From contig UBYA01000013.1 of assembly GCA_900469615.1 (NCBI GenBank), positions 183,405 to 247,404 of the forward strand: a stretch of 64,000 nt of DNA. The letters run 5' to 3'. The notes below the pieces were generated by a model that saw nothing but the letters and a program-made list of their open reading frames with translations, made no database searches and was not told where the DNA came from. A program made the position numbers and the translations under genes. This stretch comes from Hyphomicrobiales bacterium. Lineage in GTDB: Bacteria > Pseudomonadota > Alphaproteobacteria > Rhizobiales > Rhizobiaceae. Below are positions 26,658 to 34,172 of this stretch, one piece after another; positions within the stretch are counted from its first letter, which is position 1; each line of letters starts with the position of its first letter.

Positions 26658-27055
26658 GGTCGTTCCTCCAGCCAGGTCACGGCACTGCCGTCCAGCGCCG
26701 CCTGGATGCTGATGTAGGAAAAGGTGCTTTCGGGTGCCGCGCCGTGCCGATGGCGCTCGTTCGGCGCGAAGCTGATGCAGTCGCCCGCCCGCAATTCTTC
26801 GGTGGAGCCGCCGCAACGTTCGGCAAGCCCGACGCCGGACAGAACGTAGAGGATCTGTCCGTGCGGATGCGTATGCCAGCGCGTTATGACACCGGGTTCG
26901 AGGTCGCAGCGCATGGCGGTAAGGTTGCCGTTTTCACTGCTCTCCACCAGCGATTCCACCCAGAAAGAGGCGGTGGCGATGCCTTCGGGCGATCGACGCA
27001 TGTTGGCGCCGGCGCGGTGGATGGCGGGCGATTGGGAAGAGGTGGTCTGCGGCAT
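26654..27055 (-). CDS. Cupin domain protein
   Basis: 133-residue single-cupin protein. Motif 1 is ITRWHTHPHGQILYVLSGVG (G-x5-H-x-H-x4-E-like, with His-x-His metal ligands and a Gln in place of the usual Glu), motif 2 is GDCISFAPNERHRHGAAP (third His ligand). It likely binds a metal ion and a small ligand; dioxygenase, isomerase and sensing roles are known in the superfamily. N-terminal 20 residues are variable. The stop codon overlaps the start of DUF4865 by four bases, and the tautomerase stop lies 5 bases upstream of its start, so all three genes are one operon expressed away from the LysR gene. Confidence 0.88.
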   Translation of the reverse strand: MPQTTSSQSPAIHRAGANMRRSPEGIATASFWVESLVESSENGNLTAMRCDLEPGVITRWHTHPHGQILYVLSGVGLAERCGGSTEELRAGDCISFAPNERHRHGAAPESTFSYISIQAALDGSAVTWLEERP

Positions 27056-27060
27056 CGCTG

Positions 27061-27453
27061 TCAGGCCTGCTCGATCATCTGGGCGCGGCCGTCGGCAAAG
27101 GACCAGTCCTCGCGCGTTGCCGTGGTGATGGTGATCATGATGTCCTCGGGGCGGACGCCGGGTGCGTCGGCGAGAAGCTCGGCAACCCGGTGGTAGAAGG
27201 CCTTCTTGACGTCCGTGCTGCGCGGCTTGCCCGTCGTGACATCGAAGAAGACGTAGTTGTCCGAGCGCGGTATGCCGGCGAAATAGGTCCGGTCAAAGAT
27301 GAGCTCATGCGGTTCCAGCTGGTGAATGGCCTGGAAACGATCCGTCGGCGGCACCTCGAAGGCTTCCACCAGCGCGCGGTGGAAATTGTCCGACAGCGCC
27401 TTCAGATATTCCGGCGACTTGCCGCGCAGAAGGGTGATGCGGGTGAATGGCAT
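27061..27453 (-). CDS. Tautomerase family protein (4-oxalocrotonate tautomerase-like)
   Basis: 130-residue tautomerase-superfamily protein with start ATG 27453-27451 and AGGAGC upstream. After removal of the initiator Met it has N-terminal Pro1 (MPFTRITLLRG), the catalytic base of the superfamily, followed by the long-form features DNFHRALVEAFEVPPTDRFQ and KKAFYHRVAELLAD. The long form carries two beta-alpha-beta units and includes MIF-like and cis-CaaD-like enzymes; the true substrate is unknown. First gene of the minus-strand tautomerase-cupin-DUF4865 operon, facing the divergently transcribed LysR regulator across 110 bases. Confidence 0.88.
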   Translation of the reverse strand: MPFTRITLLRGKSPEYLKALSDNFHRALVEAFEVPPTDRFQAIHQLEPHELIFDRTYFAGIPRSDNYVFFDVTTGKPRSTDVKKAFYHRVAELLADAPGVRPEDIMITITTATREDWSFADGRAQMIEQA

Positions 27454-27499
27454 GGGATGCTCCTGTCCTTGCGTCACTTGACGAGCATAGAATGCCAGT

Positions 27500-27542
27500 G
27501 GATAATCATCCCGAAAATCAGATAATTCTGGATATATAATCC
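27500..27542. promoter_or_regulatory. Probable LysR operator, two GGAT-ATCC half-palindromes
   Basis: In the 110-base gap between the tautomerase operon and the LysR gene, GGATAATCATCC (27500-27511) and GGATATATAATCC (27530-27542) repeat the interrupted palindrome GGAT-N4/5-ATCC, about 30 bases apart. Paired sites at this spacing are typical of the recognition and activation sites of a LysR regulator. This is inference from sequence only. Confidence 0.5.
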
Positions 27543-27563
27543 CAAAAATATGGATGGTTATGC

Positions 27564-28505
27564 ATGCGGAAGGTTATCTTCGATCTCGATGTGCTGCGCA
27601 GCTTTGTTACCGGCATGGATCTCGGCAGCTATGCCAAGGCGGCCGACAGGCTCGGGCGCTCGACCTCGGCGATCAGCGCCCAGCTGAAGAAGCTGGAGGA
27701 GCAGGCGGGTACGCCGATTTTTCGCAAGGCCGGGCGAGGGCTGGCTTTGACGGAGGCTGGCGAGACGATGCTCGGTTACGCGCGGCGGCTGCTGGACCTG
27801 AACGACGAGGCTGCCACCGCACTGCATGGGACCGAGCTGGAGGGGTGGGTTCGCCTGGGCTTGCAGGAGGATTTCGGGGAAACCCTGCTGCCCGAAGTGC
27901 TTGGACGCTTCGCGCGCGCCCATCCAAAGGTGCGTATCGAGGCGCGTGTCGTGCGCAATGCGGAACTGATCGAGCGGATAACGTCAGGCAAGCTCGATCT
28001 GGCGCTTGCCTGGAGCGATGGCTTCCGCACAGCCTATACGGATCGTATTGCGGAAGTGCCGACATGCTGGGTCGGCCCGGCGAACGGCGCGGTGCGGTGG
28101 CATGCCGAGAGTGGCGAGATCATGCCTCTGGCCTCGCTCGAGGCGCCGTGCCTGCTGCGGACCGTCGCCACGAAAGCGCTCGACCGCGCCGGTATCGGCT
28201 GGCGGGTATCCTTTGTCAGCCCGAGCCTCGGAGGGCTTTGGGCGGCGACGGCGGCGGGTCTCGGCCTTGCGCTGCGCACCCCGCTCGGCCTGCCGCTAAA
28301 GGTGCGGCAACTGATGCCGGGCGAGGCCGGCCTGCCGCCCTTGCCGAAGCTGGATCTCGTGTTGCATCGTGCCGAGGCGGAAGCAAGTCCGGCGACGGAA
28401 CGGCTGGCATCGATCATCCTGCAGGCGGTGCGGCAGACGGTCGAGACCGTGCCGCAGAGCCGGATATTCGAGGATGTGCCCGACTACGGTGTCGTCACGG
28501 CCTGA
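27564..28505 (+). CDS. LysR family transcriptional regulator
   Basis: 313-residue regulator. The winged helix-turn-helix is at residues 1-62 (DLDVLRSFVTGMDLGSYAKAADRLGRSTSAISAQLKKLE), and the effector-binding periplasmic-binding-protein-like domain covers about 95-300. Start ATG 27564; ribosome-binding GGTTATGC is weak. It is transcribed divergently from the tautomerase-cupin-DUF4865 operon, which is the usual layout for autoregulated LysR control of the neighbouring operon; the gap contains two similar interrupted palindromes. The C-terminus overlaps the end of the convergent alpha/beta hydrolase gene by 22 bases, so both 3' ends are fully overlapping coding sequence. Confidence 0.92.
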   Translation: MRKVIFDLDVLRSFVTGMDLGSYAKAADRLGRSTSAISAQLKKLEEQAGTPIFRKAGRGLALTEAGETMLGYARRLLDLNDEAATALHGTELEGWVRLGLQEDFGETLLPEVLGRFARAHPKVRIEARVVRNAELIERITSGKLDLALAWSDGFRTAYTDRIAEVPTCWVGPANGAVRWHAESGEIMPLASLEAPCLLRTVATKALDRAGIGWRVSFVSPSLGGLWAATAAGLGLALRTPLGLPLKVRQLMPGEAGLPPLPKLDLVLHRAEAEASPATERLASIILQAVRQTVETVPQSRIFEDVPDYGVVTA

Positions 28506-29548
28506 GAGGAGGATTGTCGGCCGGACAGCTGGCCGCCGAGGCTGGCGATACGGATTTCCGCCTGTGCAGCAAGGGCTTGCAGATCGCGCGGCTGGCCTGC
28601 CAGCCGTTCGATGGCGGCAATCGCGACATCCGTCGTCACGTAGTCGGGCTTGTGGCCGAGATTGCGGATGGTGACGAGTTCGGCGTCGGCGATATCCCGC
28701 GCAAGACCGCGTGAATGCAGTTCTTCCAGCACGATATCGTCGCTATCGCCGGTGATGATGACCGTAGGCGCCTTGATCTCGCGATAGCGCGGCGCGTGAG
28801 CGGAGACATAGGCTAGAAGATTGACGACATCGGCAGCGTTGTTACGGAAGGTGTGCGGCCGCAGCACCAGTTCGGGCGCGGTTTTCATGATGTAATCCGC
28901 CGGTCGCTCGTTCGGGCGGAAGATGCTGAGCGTGCCGGTCTCGACCCGGCGCAGGCCGATCGGGATGACGAACAGATGCGTGAAGAGCCAGCCGAGGACG
29001 GGCATGGCGGCGAGCGTATAGTACCAGTCGACGCCGCCGGACCAGGGATGCGTGGCCGGCGCGAGAAAGAGCAGCCCCTCGGTCCTCTCCGGATGGCGCA
29101 TGCCGAAGGCGGCGGCGATCGCGCCGCCGAAGGAGTGGCCGATGATGATGGCGCTCTGGATGCCGCGCTTGTCCATCAATCCGGCGATGGCATCGGCCTG
29201 GCCGGAGGGAAGGGCGTTCTCTGCCGTTCCGCGCTCGGAATAGCCATGGCCGGGACGATCGACGAACAGCATCTCCGCACGGCCGCTTAAAGGCGCGGCA
29301 AAGGCTTCGAACTGATCGCGCAGATTGCCGCTGGCGCCGTGAATGAAGACCAAGGCGGGCAGGTCCGCCGTGGCCGGGCGTGGCAGATGCACGGCGTTGA
29401 GACGGTAGCCGCCGATATCGGTCAACTCGCCGATATTGGGATAGGTCTGCTCGATGGCGCGCGTCTTGTAGGCGGAAAAGCCTGCGGCGACGACAAGAAA
29501 CATGACAATGACAGCGAGTAGAGAATCGATCATTGCGGCACGGATCAA
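28484..29548 (-). CDS. Alpha/beta hydrolase with N-terminal membrane anchor
   Basis: 354-residue alpha/beta-hydrolase fold protein. An N-terminal hydrophobic segment (residues 7-24, SLLAVIVMFLVVAAGFSA) probably anchors it in the inner membrane, facing the periplasm. The fold signatures are LVFIHGASGNLRDQF (oxyanion hole), AEMLFVDRPGHGYSE, nucleophile elbow IIIGHSFGGAIA with Ser (about residue 140), acid in IITGDSDDIV, and His in LGHKPDYV. Substrate unknown; esterase or epoxide hydrolase-like. Either Met29548 or Met29533 could be the start. Upstream, three tandem 14-base repeats (29599-29640) lie in its leader. It overlaps the LysR gene tail to tail. Confidence 0.85.
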   Translation of the reverse strand: MIRAAMIDSLLAVIVMFLVVAAGFSAYKTRAIEQTYPNIGELTDIGGYRLNAVHLPRPATADLPALVFIHGASGNLRDQFEAFAAPLSGRAEMLFVDRPGHGYSERGTAENALPSGQADAIAGLMDKRGIQSAIIIGHSFGGAIAAAFGMRHPERTEGLLFLAPATHPWSGGVDWYYTLAAMPVLGWLFTHLFVIPIGLRRVETGTLSIFRPNERPADYIMKTAPELVLRPHTFRNNAADVVNLLAYVSAHAPRYREIKAPTVIITGDSDDIVLEELHSRGLARDIADAELVTIRNLGHKPDYVTTDVAIAAIERLAGQPRDLQALAAQAEIRIASLGGQLSGRQSSSQAVTTP

Positions 29549-29598
29549 ATATCTTGAGCCATCAATCTAGCGCATCGTTCCAGCTTTTCATCCCTTCC

Positions 29599-29640
29599 GA
29601 CCTGATTTGGCCAACCTGATTTGGCCGACCTGCTTTGGAC
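29599..29640. repeat. Three tandem 14-base repeats
   Basis: Units GACCTGATTTGGCC (29599-29612), AACCTGATTTGGCC (29613-29626) and GACCTGCTTTGGAC (29627-29640) are head to tail without gaps. They lie 51-92 bases upstream of the alpha/beta hydrolase start and just after the TPR gene, so they could be operator iterons or a simple slippage product. Confidence 0.8.
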
Positions 29641-29669
29641 GGCGGGATGAGCCTGGCTGCGGCAAAACG

Positions 29670-30299
29670 TCAGGTGGGGCTTCCGGCAATCTTCTCCGAG
29701 AGCTTGTCCGCTTCGTCCTGGGCCGACCGGCTCGCCGGATAGATTTCCAGAAAGCGCTCCCAGGCCTTGAGGGCCAGCGCATCGTTGCCGCGCTCGGTCA
29801 GGATGGCCGCCATGCCGGCCAGCGCGCCGAAATGGCGCGGCTCGATGCGCAGCACCTGATTGATGTCTTCCATCGATTTTCGATAGTCGCCGATGGCGAA
29901 ATTGAGCGTCGCGCGCCGGTTCCAGCCTTCGACATAGTCGGGCTTCAGCGAGATCACCTGATCCAGATAATCCATGGCAGCGGCATTGCGCTTGTCCTGA
30001 ATGGCCTTGTCGGCCCATTGCATCAGGAGATTGATCGTGGCGCTGCCGGAATCGCTGAGTTCGGCATTGATCTGTTCCGCGATCATATTGGCCTGATCGG
30101 GATCGCGCTGGCGCTTCAGAGCCGTGAACAGATTATCGAGCTGCTGCTTGGGCGACAGGCTGCCGGAAGAATCGCCGGGATCCTTCTTTTCCATCAGGCT
30201 CGTCTCATCCGCCAGCGCCGCATGCGGGGCGGAGGCGGTCAAGGCAAACAGAATCGGCAGGGCTAGATATGACAAAGCAAAAACGCGCATGGCGGGCAT
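29670..30299 (-). CDS. Exported tetratricopeptide repeat protein
   Basis: 209-residue protein with a signal peptide (hydrophobic stretch ALSYLALPILFALTASAP, cleavage after ALA at about residue 30) and three TPR units at about 95-195: AMDYLDQVISLKPDYVEGWN, SMEDINQVLRIEPRHFGALA and ALKAWERFLEIYPASRSAQD. A hydrophilic spacer (30-60) separates signal and repeats. Such periplasmic TPR proteins act as scaffolds for protein complexes; the partner is unknown. Start ATG 30299-30297 with GGCGGG upstream was preferred to the Met nine bases downstream. It stands between the tandem 14-base repeats and rpmJ on the same strand; no clear terminator is seen. Confidence 0.85.
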   Translation of the reverse strand: MPAMRVFALSYLALPILFALTASAPHAALADETSLMEKKDPGDSSGSLSPKQQLDNLFTALKRQRDPDQANMIAEQINAELSDSGSATINLLMQWADKAIQDKRNAAAMDYLDQVISLKPDYVEGWNRRATLNFAIGDYRKSMEDINQVLRIEPRHFGALAGMAAILTERGNDALALKAWERFLEIYPASRSAQDEADKLSEKIAGSPT

Positions 30300-30390
30300 A
30301 GTAGCCCGCCAATGTCGAAGATCAAAACAAATTTGATGCGATCAACTAAAACTGAGCGCCGGATCGCTGGGATCCGAGCTGCGCGCTATA

Positions 30391-30516
30391 TCAGCCCTGA
30401 CGAGCCTTGTAGCGCGGGTTCAGCTTGTTGATGATGTAGATGCGGCCCTTGCGGCGGACGAGACGGTTGTCACGGTGGCGCGCCTTGAGCGACTTGAGCG
30501 AATTCTTGATCTTCAT
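30391..30516 (-). CDS. rpmJ: Ribosomal protein bL36, cysteine-free form
   Basis: 41-residue protein MKIKNSLKSLKARHRDNRLV, then RRKGRIYIINKLNPRYKARQG, which is bL36 of the large subunit. The classical zinc form has three Cys and one His (C-x2-C-x12-C-x4-H); here every cysteine is absent, so this is the C-minus, zinc-independent form that is typical of Rhizobiales. Start ATG 30516-30514; a longer in-frame start would add residues foreign to the family. The gene stands alone on the minus strand, 150 bases after the purK gene; its leader carries the purK terminator hairpin (30578-30596). Strand and neighbours are those usually seen in Rhizobiaceae. Confidence 0.92.
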   Translation of the reverse strand: MKIKNSLKSLKARHRDNRLVRRKGRIYIINKLNPRYKARQG

Positions 30517-30570
30517 TTTTCTGATCCGCGATGTTCGAGGGGGAATGTCACATTCGCCCGGGTCTTTAAC

Positions 30571-30596
30571 AATCAAAAGCGCGCTCGGGGCGCGCT
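30571..30596 (-). terminator. Probable terminator of the purEK operon
   Basis: AGCGCGC (30578-30584) pairs with GCGCGCT (30590-30596) over a 5-base loop; on the minus strand a TTTTGATTG tail follows. It lies 73 bases past the purK stop and just upstream of rpmJ. Confidence 0.6.
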
Positions 30597-30668
30597 CTTT
30601 AGGGTGGGGAGCAAATACCCTGTCATACCGGGCCTGTCAACCATGTCAGGGGCTTTTTCCCGCCGTTC

Positions 30669-31727
30669 TCAGCGCAGAAGCTGTGTAACATGGCCCATCT
30701 TGCGGCCCGGCCGTGCTTCGGTCTTGCCGTAAAGGTGTACCAGCGCGTCGTCAAGGCGCAGCCATTCCGGCAGCGCCAGGATGTCGTCGCCGATCAGGTT
30801 GGTCATGACACAATCCGAATGACGCCGTGGATTTCCGAGCGGAAGGCCGGTCACGGCGCGGATGTGCTGCTCGAATTGCGAGATGACGCAGGCAGCTTCC
30901 GTCCAGTGACCGGAATTATGCACGCGCGGCGCCATTTCATTGGCGATCAGGCTGCCGTCGGCAAGCACGAAGAACTCGATGCCGATGACGCCGACATAGC
31001 CGAGCGCCGTCAATATCCTTTCGGCGGCTTGCCGGGCAGCGCTCGCGGTCTGTTCCGAAATGGCGGCGGGCAGCGTCGAGGTGTGGAGAATGCCGTTGCG
31101 ATGGATATTCTCGGCCGGGTCGTAGCAGGCGACCGTACCGTCGCTTCCACGCGCGGCGATGATGGAAATCTCGCGCTCGAAGGACACGAAGCTCTCGAGA
31201 ATCAGCGGCACGTTGCCCAAAGCCGCATAGCCGCCTTCGGCGCTGTCGGCCGCCGAGCGATAGACGCGCTGACCCTTGCCGTCATAACCTAGGCGGCGGG
31301 TCTTCAGCACGCCTTGTCCGCCGAAATCGGCGAGCGCCTTTTCGAGGTCGGCCTGGCCGTCAACGGCATGGAATCGGGCAGTCGGGATGCCGCAACCGTT
31401 GATGAACTGCTTTTCGGTCAGCCTGTCCTGCGCCATCTCCAGCGCCTTCGGCGGCGGATAGACCGCTACCTGGAATGCAAGCTCCCCGGCGGCGGAAACC
31501 GGCACGTTCTCGAACTCATACGTCACGACATCGGAGCGCTTCGCCAATTCGGCAAGGGCTGGCGCATCGTCATAGGCGGCGGCGATCTGCTCGTTGGCGA
31601 CCTGGGCCGCGGGACAGTCCGCCTGCGGCTCGAGGACGATGGTCCGGAAATTCAGGCGCGCGGCCGCCATGGCCAGCATGCGGCCGAGCTGGCCGCCGCC
31701 GATGATGCCGATCGTCTTCGCGCTCAT
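30669..31727 (-). CDS. purK: N5-carboxyaminoimidazole ribonucleotide synthase
   Basis: 352-residue ATP-grasp enzyme that carboxylates 5-aminoimidazole ribonucleotide with bicarbonate and ATP. N-terminal TIGIIGGGQLGRMLAMAAARL binds nucleotide; the central ATP-grasp part includes VLKTRRLGYDGKGQ (P-loop-like lid) and ILESFVSFEREISII; the C-terminal GSLIANEMAPRVHNSGHWT is the PurK signature. Its ATG (31727-31725) overlaps the purE stop (ATGA), so the two are coupled. PurK and PurE together perform step 6 of purine synthesis in bacteria. Cytoplasmic. The start chosen gives the family length. Confidence 0.96.
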   Translation of the reverse strand: MSAKTIGIIGGGQLGRMLAMAAARLNFRTIVLEPQADCPAAQVANEQIAAAYDDAPALAELAKRSDVVTYEFENVPVSAAGELAFQVAVYPPPKALEMAQDRLTEKQFINGCGIPTARFHAVDGQADLEKALADFGGQGVLKTRRLGYDGKGQRVYRSAADSAEGGYAALGNVPLILESFVSFEREISIIAARGSDGTVACYDPAENIHRNGILHTSTLPAAISEQTASAARQAAERILTALGYVGVIGIEFFVLADGSLIANEMAPRVHNSGHWTEAACVISQFEQHIRAVTGLPLGNPRRHSDCVMTNLIGDDILALPEWLRLDDALVHLYGKTEARPGRKMGHVTQLLR

Positions 31728-32221
31728 AGGTCGTCCATCGGATATTCGGCGACCGCAGCGCTCTGGCGCGCGCGCCATTCGTCGAGCCGGTCGGCGATCT
31801 CTTCATCGCCGAGGGCCAGGACGGCAGCGGCAAGAAGGGCGGCATTGACCGCGCCGGCTTTGCCGATTGCCAGCGTTCCCACAGGAATGCCGGCCGGCAT
31901 CTGTACGATGGAGAGCAGGCTATCCTGCCCGGACAGCGCGCGGGACTGCACCGGAACGCCGAAGACCGGCAGCGGCGTCATGGATGCGGCCATGCCCGGC
32001 AGATGCGCCGCGCCGCCGGCTCCGGCGATGATGACCTTGAAGCCCTCGTCCCTTGCGCCCTTGGCGAAGTTCATCAGCCTGTCGGGCGTGCGATGGGCGG
32101 AGATGATGCGCGCATCATAGGTGATCTCGAGCGCTTCCAGGGTGTCTGCGGCATTCTTCATGGTCTCCCAGTCGGACTGGCTTCCCATGATGATGGCGAC
32201 AGGAGGTCTTTCGGTCATCAT
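31724..32221 (-). CDS. purE: N5-carboxyaminoimidazole ribonucleotide mutase
   Basis: 165-residue class I PurE. Signature stretches: VAIIMGSQSDWETMKNAADTL (phosphate loop with catalytic Ser), ISAHRTPDRLMNFAK (catalytic His), IAGAGGAAHLPGMAASMTPL and GVPVQSRALSGQDSLLSIVQ. It rearranges N5-CAIR to CAIR. Two ATGs in a row (32221 and 32218) are possible starts; an earlier TTG lies beyond the neighbouring gene's stop and is unlikely. Co-operonic with purK by a 4-base overlap. A DUF465 gene ends 16 bases upstream on the same strand, so its message may run into purE. Confidence 0.96.
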   Translation of the reverse strand: MMTERPPVAIIMGSQSDWETMKNAADTLEALEITYDARIISAHRTPDRLMNFAKGARDEGFKVIIAGAGGAAHLPGMAASMTPLPVFGVPVQSRALSGQDSLLSIVQMPAGIPVGTLAIGKAGAVNAALLAAAVLALGDEEIADRLDEWRARQSAAVAEYPMDDL

Positions 32222-32237
32222 CGTTCCGTTATGCTCC

Positions 32238-32441
32238 TCAGGCAATGATATCGGGAATGATCTGGTCTTCCAGCTTGCTCAGCTTGTCCTTGATGACGAG
32301 CTTCTTCTTCTTCATGCGCTGGATGCGAAGGGCGTCGCAGCCGGTCTGAATCATGGCGTTGATTGCGGCGTCATAATCTTCGTGTTCCTGACGCAGCCGC
32401 GCCACGATCAGCCTGATTTCCGCCTGTTCCTGATCGGCCAT
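32238..32441 (-). CDS. DUF465/YdcH family protein
   Basis: 67-residue coiled-coil protein of the YdcH (DUF465) family, start ATG 32441-32439 with GGGGAAAG upstream. Pattern: E-x-RLIVARLRQEHEDYDAAINAM, then IQRMKKKKLVIKDKLSKLED. The family is common in alphaproteobacteria; function is unknown. It shares the minus strand with purE-purK, 16 bases upstream of purE, which suggests cotranscription. A second, shorter member is transcribed divergently from 32674; the pair probably arose from duplication. Confidence 0.88.
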   Translation of the reverse strand: MADQEQAEIRLIVARLRQEHEDYDAAINAMIQTGCDALRIQRMKKKKLVIKDKLSKLEDQIIPDIIA

Positions 32442-32673
32442 GTTTCTTTCCCCAGCATATTGCGGAATCGCATTCGTTCCGTCTCCTGAATCCCGCAAGC
32501 TCCTATCATCAAATGGCGGTAACGGGAAGTTATCCTTCATCACGAATTTGCCGCCTATAAGACACGTTTTCGCCTTCGACAAAGGCCGGATATTATGGCA
32601 CAGTGAGAGGGTTGTGACACCTAGAGCCTTGGCGAATGGATGGTTGAGGCTCTTCAGAGGAAGGAAGGGTCAT

Positions 32674-32847
32674 ATGACTGTTCAAGCTCATCTTGAATCG
32701 CTCGAAAAGAAACATGTCGCTCTTGAGGAGGAGCTGCATCTGGCACTGTCATCTCCCTCTATAAATGATACCCAAATAGCCGACATCAAACGGAAGAAAC
32801 TACGCGTCAAGGACGAAATCCAGCGTCTACGTTCGTCAGTTCACTGA
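32674..32847 (+). CDS. DUF465/YdcH family protein, second copy
   Basis: 57-residue member of the DUF465 family. The start ATG 32674 has AAGGAAGGG eight bases upstream. It reads TVQAHLESLEKKHVALEEEL followed by LHLALSSPSINDTQIADIKRKKLRVKDEIQRL, matching the YdcH helix-loop-helix with the conserved K-K-x-L-x-x-KDEI end. Predicted: one helical hairpin, soluble, cytosolic. It faces away from the DUF465-purE-purK group, with a 230-base gap that must carry both promoters. No further gene follows on this strand before the ArsR gene (minus) at 33027, so it is monocistronic. Confidence 0.88.
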   Translation: MTVQAHLESLEKKHVALEEELHLALSSPSINDTQIADIKRKKLRVKDEIQRLRSSVH

Positions 32848-33026
32848 CGCGACGCTTTCAAAGTTCAACAGAAGCCATCGATCTTGGGGCAAAAGGCAGA
32901 TCGAAAGGTCCTGAGGCAAATTTCCTGAGATCGATGAGCATTTCCATCAAAACGGATGCGCCAGTTCTTTCGTGTCGAAAGCAGGGGCTGGCGCGATTTT
33001 CCGCAGAGCCGCGAAAGCGGGGGACC

Positions 33027-33287
33027 TTAGGACCAGAACTGATCCAGCCATAAATTGAGCTTGTCGAAACCGCGGCTGTTGACCGCGTATATGCGTTTCG
33101 TCCCTTCATTGGTGACGGAAACGAGATTGCTGTCGAGAAGCGCCTTTAGATGCTGCGAAACGGCGGGACGGCTGATGGGCAGGCCCTGTGCCAGTTCGTT
33201 GACCGTTTTGGGTGCACGGCGCAATTCCTCCAGCAGATAACGCCGGTTCGGATCCGCGATGGCTGCGAAAGGGTCCATGGTCGACAT
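33027..33287 (-). CDS. ArsR/SmtB family winged-helix regulator
   Basis: 86-residue protein that consists only of an ArsR winged helix: DPFAAIADPNRRYLLEELRR, TVNELAQGLPISRPAVSQHLKAL (recognition helix), then DSNLVSVTNEGTKRIYAVNS for the wing. No Cys or His metal motif is visible, so a metal sensor role is unlikely; it resembles the small ArsR-type regulators often paired with a SRPBCC (AHSA1) gene, but none is next to it here. Divergent from the ThiE-like gene across 222 bases; no target operator could be picked out with confidence. Confidence 0.85.
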   Translation of the reverse strand: MSTMDPFAAIADPNRRYLLEELRRAPKTVNELAQGLPISRPAVSQHLKALLDSNLVSVTNEGTKRIYAVNSRGFDKLNLWLDQFWS

Positions 33288-33509
33288 GGCGGAAAGCTAC
33301 GTCAAACGCCCAAGGGCGGCAAGTTAATTGTGCGCTGCATGATATAATGTGCGAGCAGGCCGCTGCCGGCGGTTGCGGCATGGCGCATTTTGCCGCGAAC
33401 GGCCGGTTTCGGTTGCTGCCTCTTGTCAGAGAGGGCTAACGGATTTACTCACGACTCTCGAACCGCTGAGCCGTCGCCGACGATGGAAGCCGAAACCATG
33501 GAAGCCCGC

Positions 33510-34163
33510 ATGACCGTGCCCGAAGATCGTTGCCGCCTCGTTCTCATCGTTCCCGACATTGCCGATATCGAGCAGCGGACGAAGGCAGTGGCCGATGCCC
33601 TGAGGGGCGGCGATGTCGCCTCGGTGATCATTCCGCAATACGGGCTCGACGATGGCACGTTCCAGAAGCATGCGGAAAAGCTGGTGCCTGTGGTGCAGGC
33701 GGCCGGTGCGGCGGCCCTGATTGCCGGAGACAGCCGCGTGGCGGGCCGCGTCAAGGCCGATGGGCTGCACATCGCCGGTAAGCTCGCGGATTTGGCGGAA
33801 GCGGTGGAAAAATTCGTGCCGAAGCTGATTGTCGGCGGTGGCAGCGCGACCGAGAGGCACAGCGCCCTGGAAATCGGCGAGCTGCGGCCGGACTACATAT
33901 TCTTCGGCAAGCTCGATGGCGACATCAAGCCCGAAGCTCATCCGAAAAACCTCGCGCTAGGCGAATGGTGGGCTTCGATGATCGAGATTCCATGCATCAT
34001 CATGGGCGGCAGCGATCCGAAATCGGCTCTGGACGTGGCCTTGACGGGCGCCGAATTCGTCGCGCTGCACACGGCGGTTTTTGCGGACCCCGCAGCGGCG
34101 CCGTCGATCGTCGCCGAAGTGAATGCGCTTCTGGACGAAAAAGCGCCACGGTTTGAGGATTGA
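33510..34163 (+). CDS. ThiE-like thiamine phosphate synthase family protein
   Basis: 217-residue TIM-barrel protein of the ThiE/TenI superfamily. Weakly conserved counterparts of ThiE motifs are seen: RCRLVLIVPDIADIEQR, AAALIAGDSRVAGRVKADGLHI (phosphate site), RPDYIFFGKLDG and IPCIIMGGSDPKSALDVALTGAEFVALHTAVF. The usual ThiE signatures, such as the Arg/Lys-rich loop that binds HMP-PP, are not well kept, so it may be a paralog with another role rather than the genuine thiamine phosphate synthase. No other thi gene is adjacent. ATG 33510 with GGAAG five bases upstream is preferred; ATGs at 33498 and 33483 are alternatives. It is 10 bases ahead of the Sel1 protein gene, probably one transcript. 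Confidence 0.72.
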   Translation: MTVPEDRCRLVLIVPDIADIEQRTKAVADALRGGDVASVIIPQYGLDDGTFQKHAEKLVPVVQAAGAAALIAGDSRVAGRVKADGLHIAGKLADLAEAVEKFVPKLIVGGGSATERHSALEIGELRPDYIFFGKLDGDIKPEAHPKNLALGEWWASMIEIPCIIMGGSDPKSALDVALTGAEFVALHTAVFADPAAAPSIVAEVNALLDEKAPRFED

Positions 34164-34172
34164 TAGCGATTC

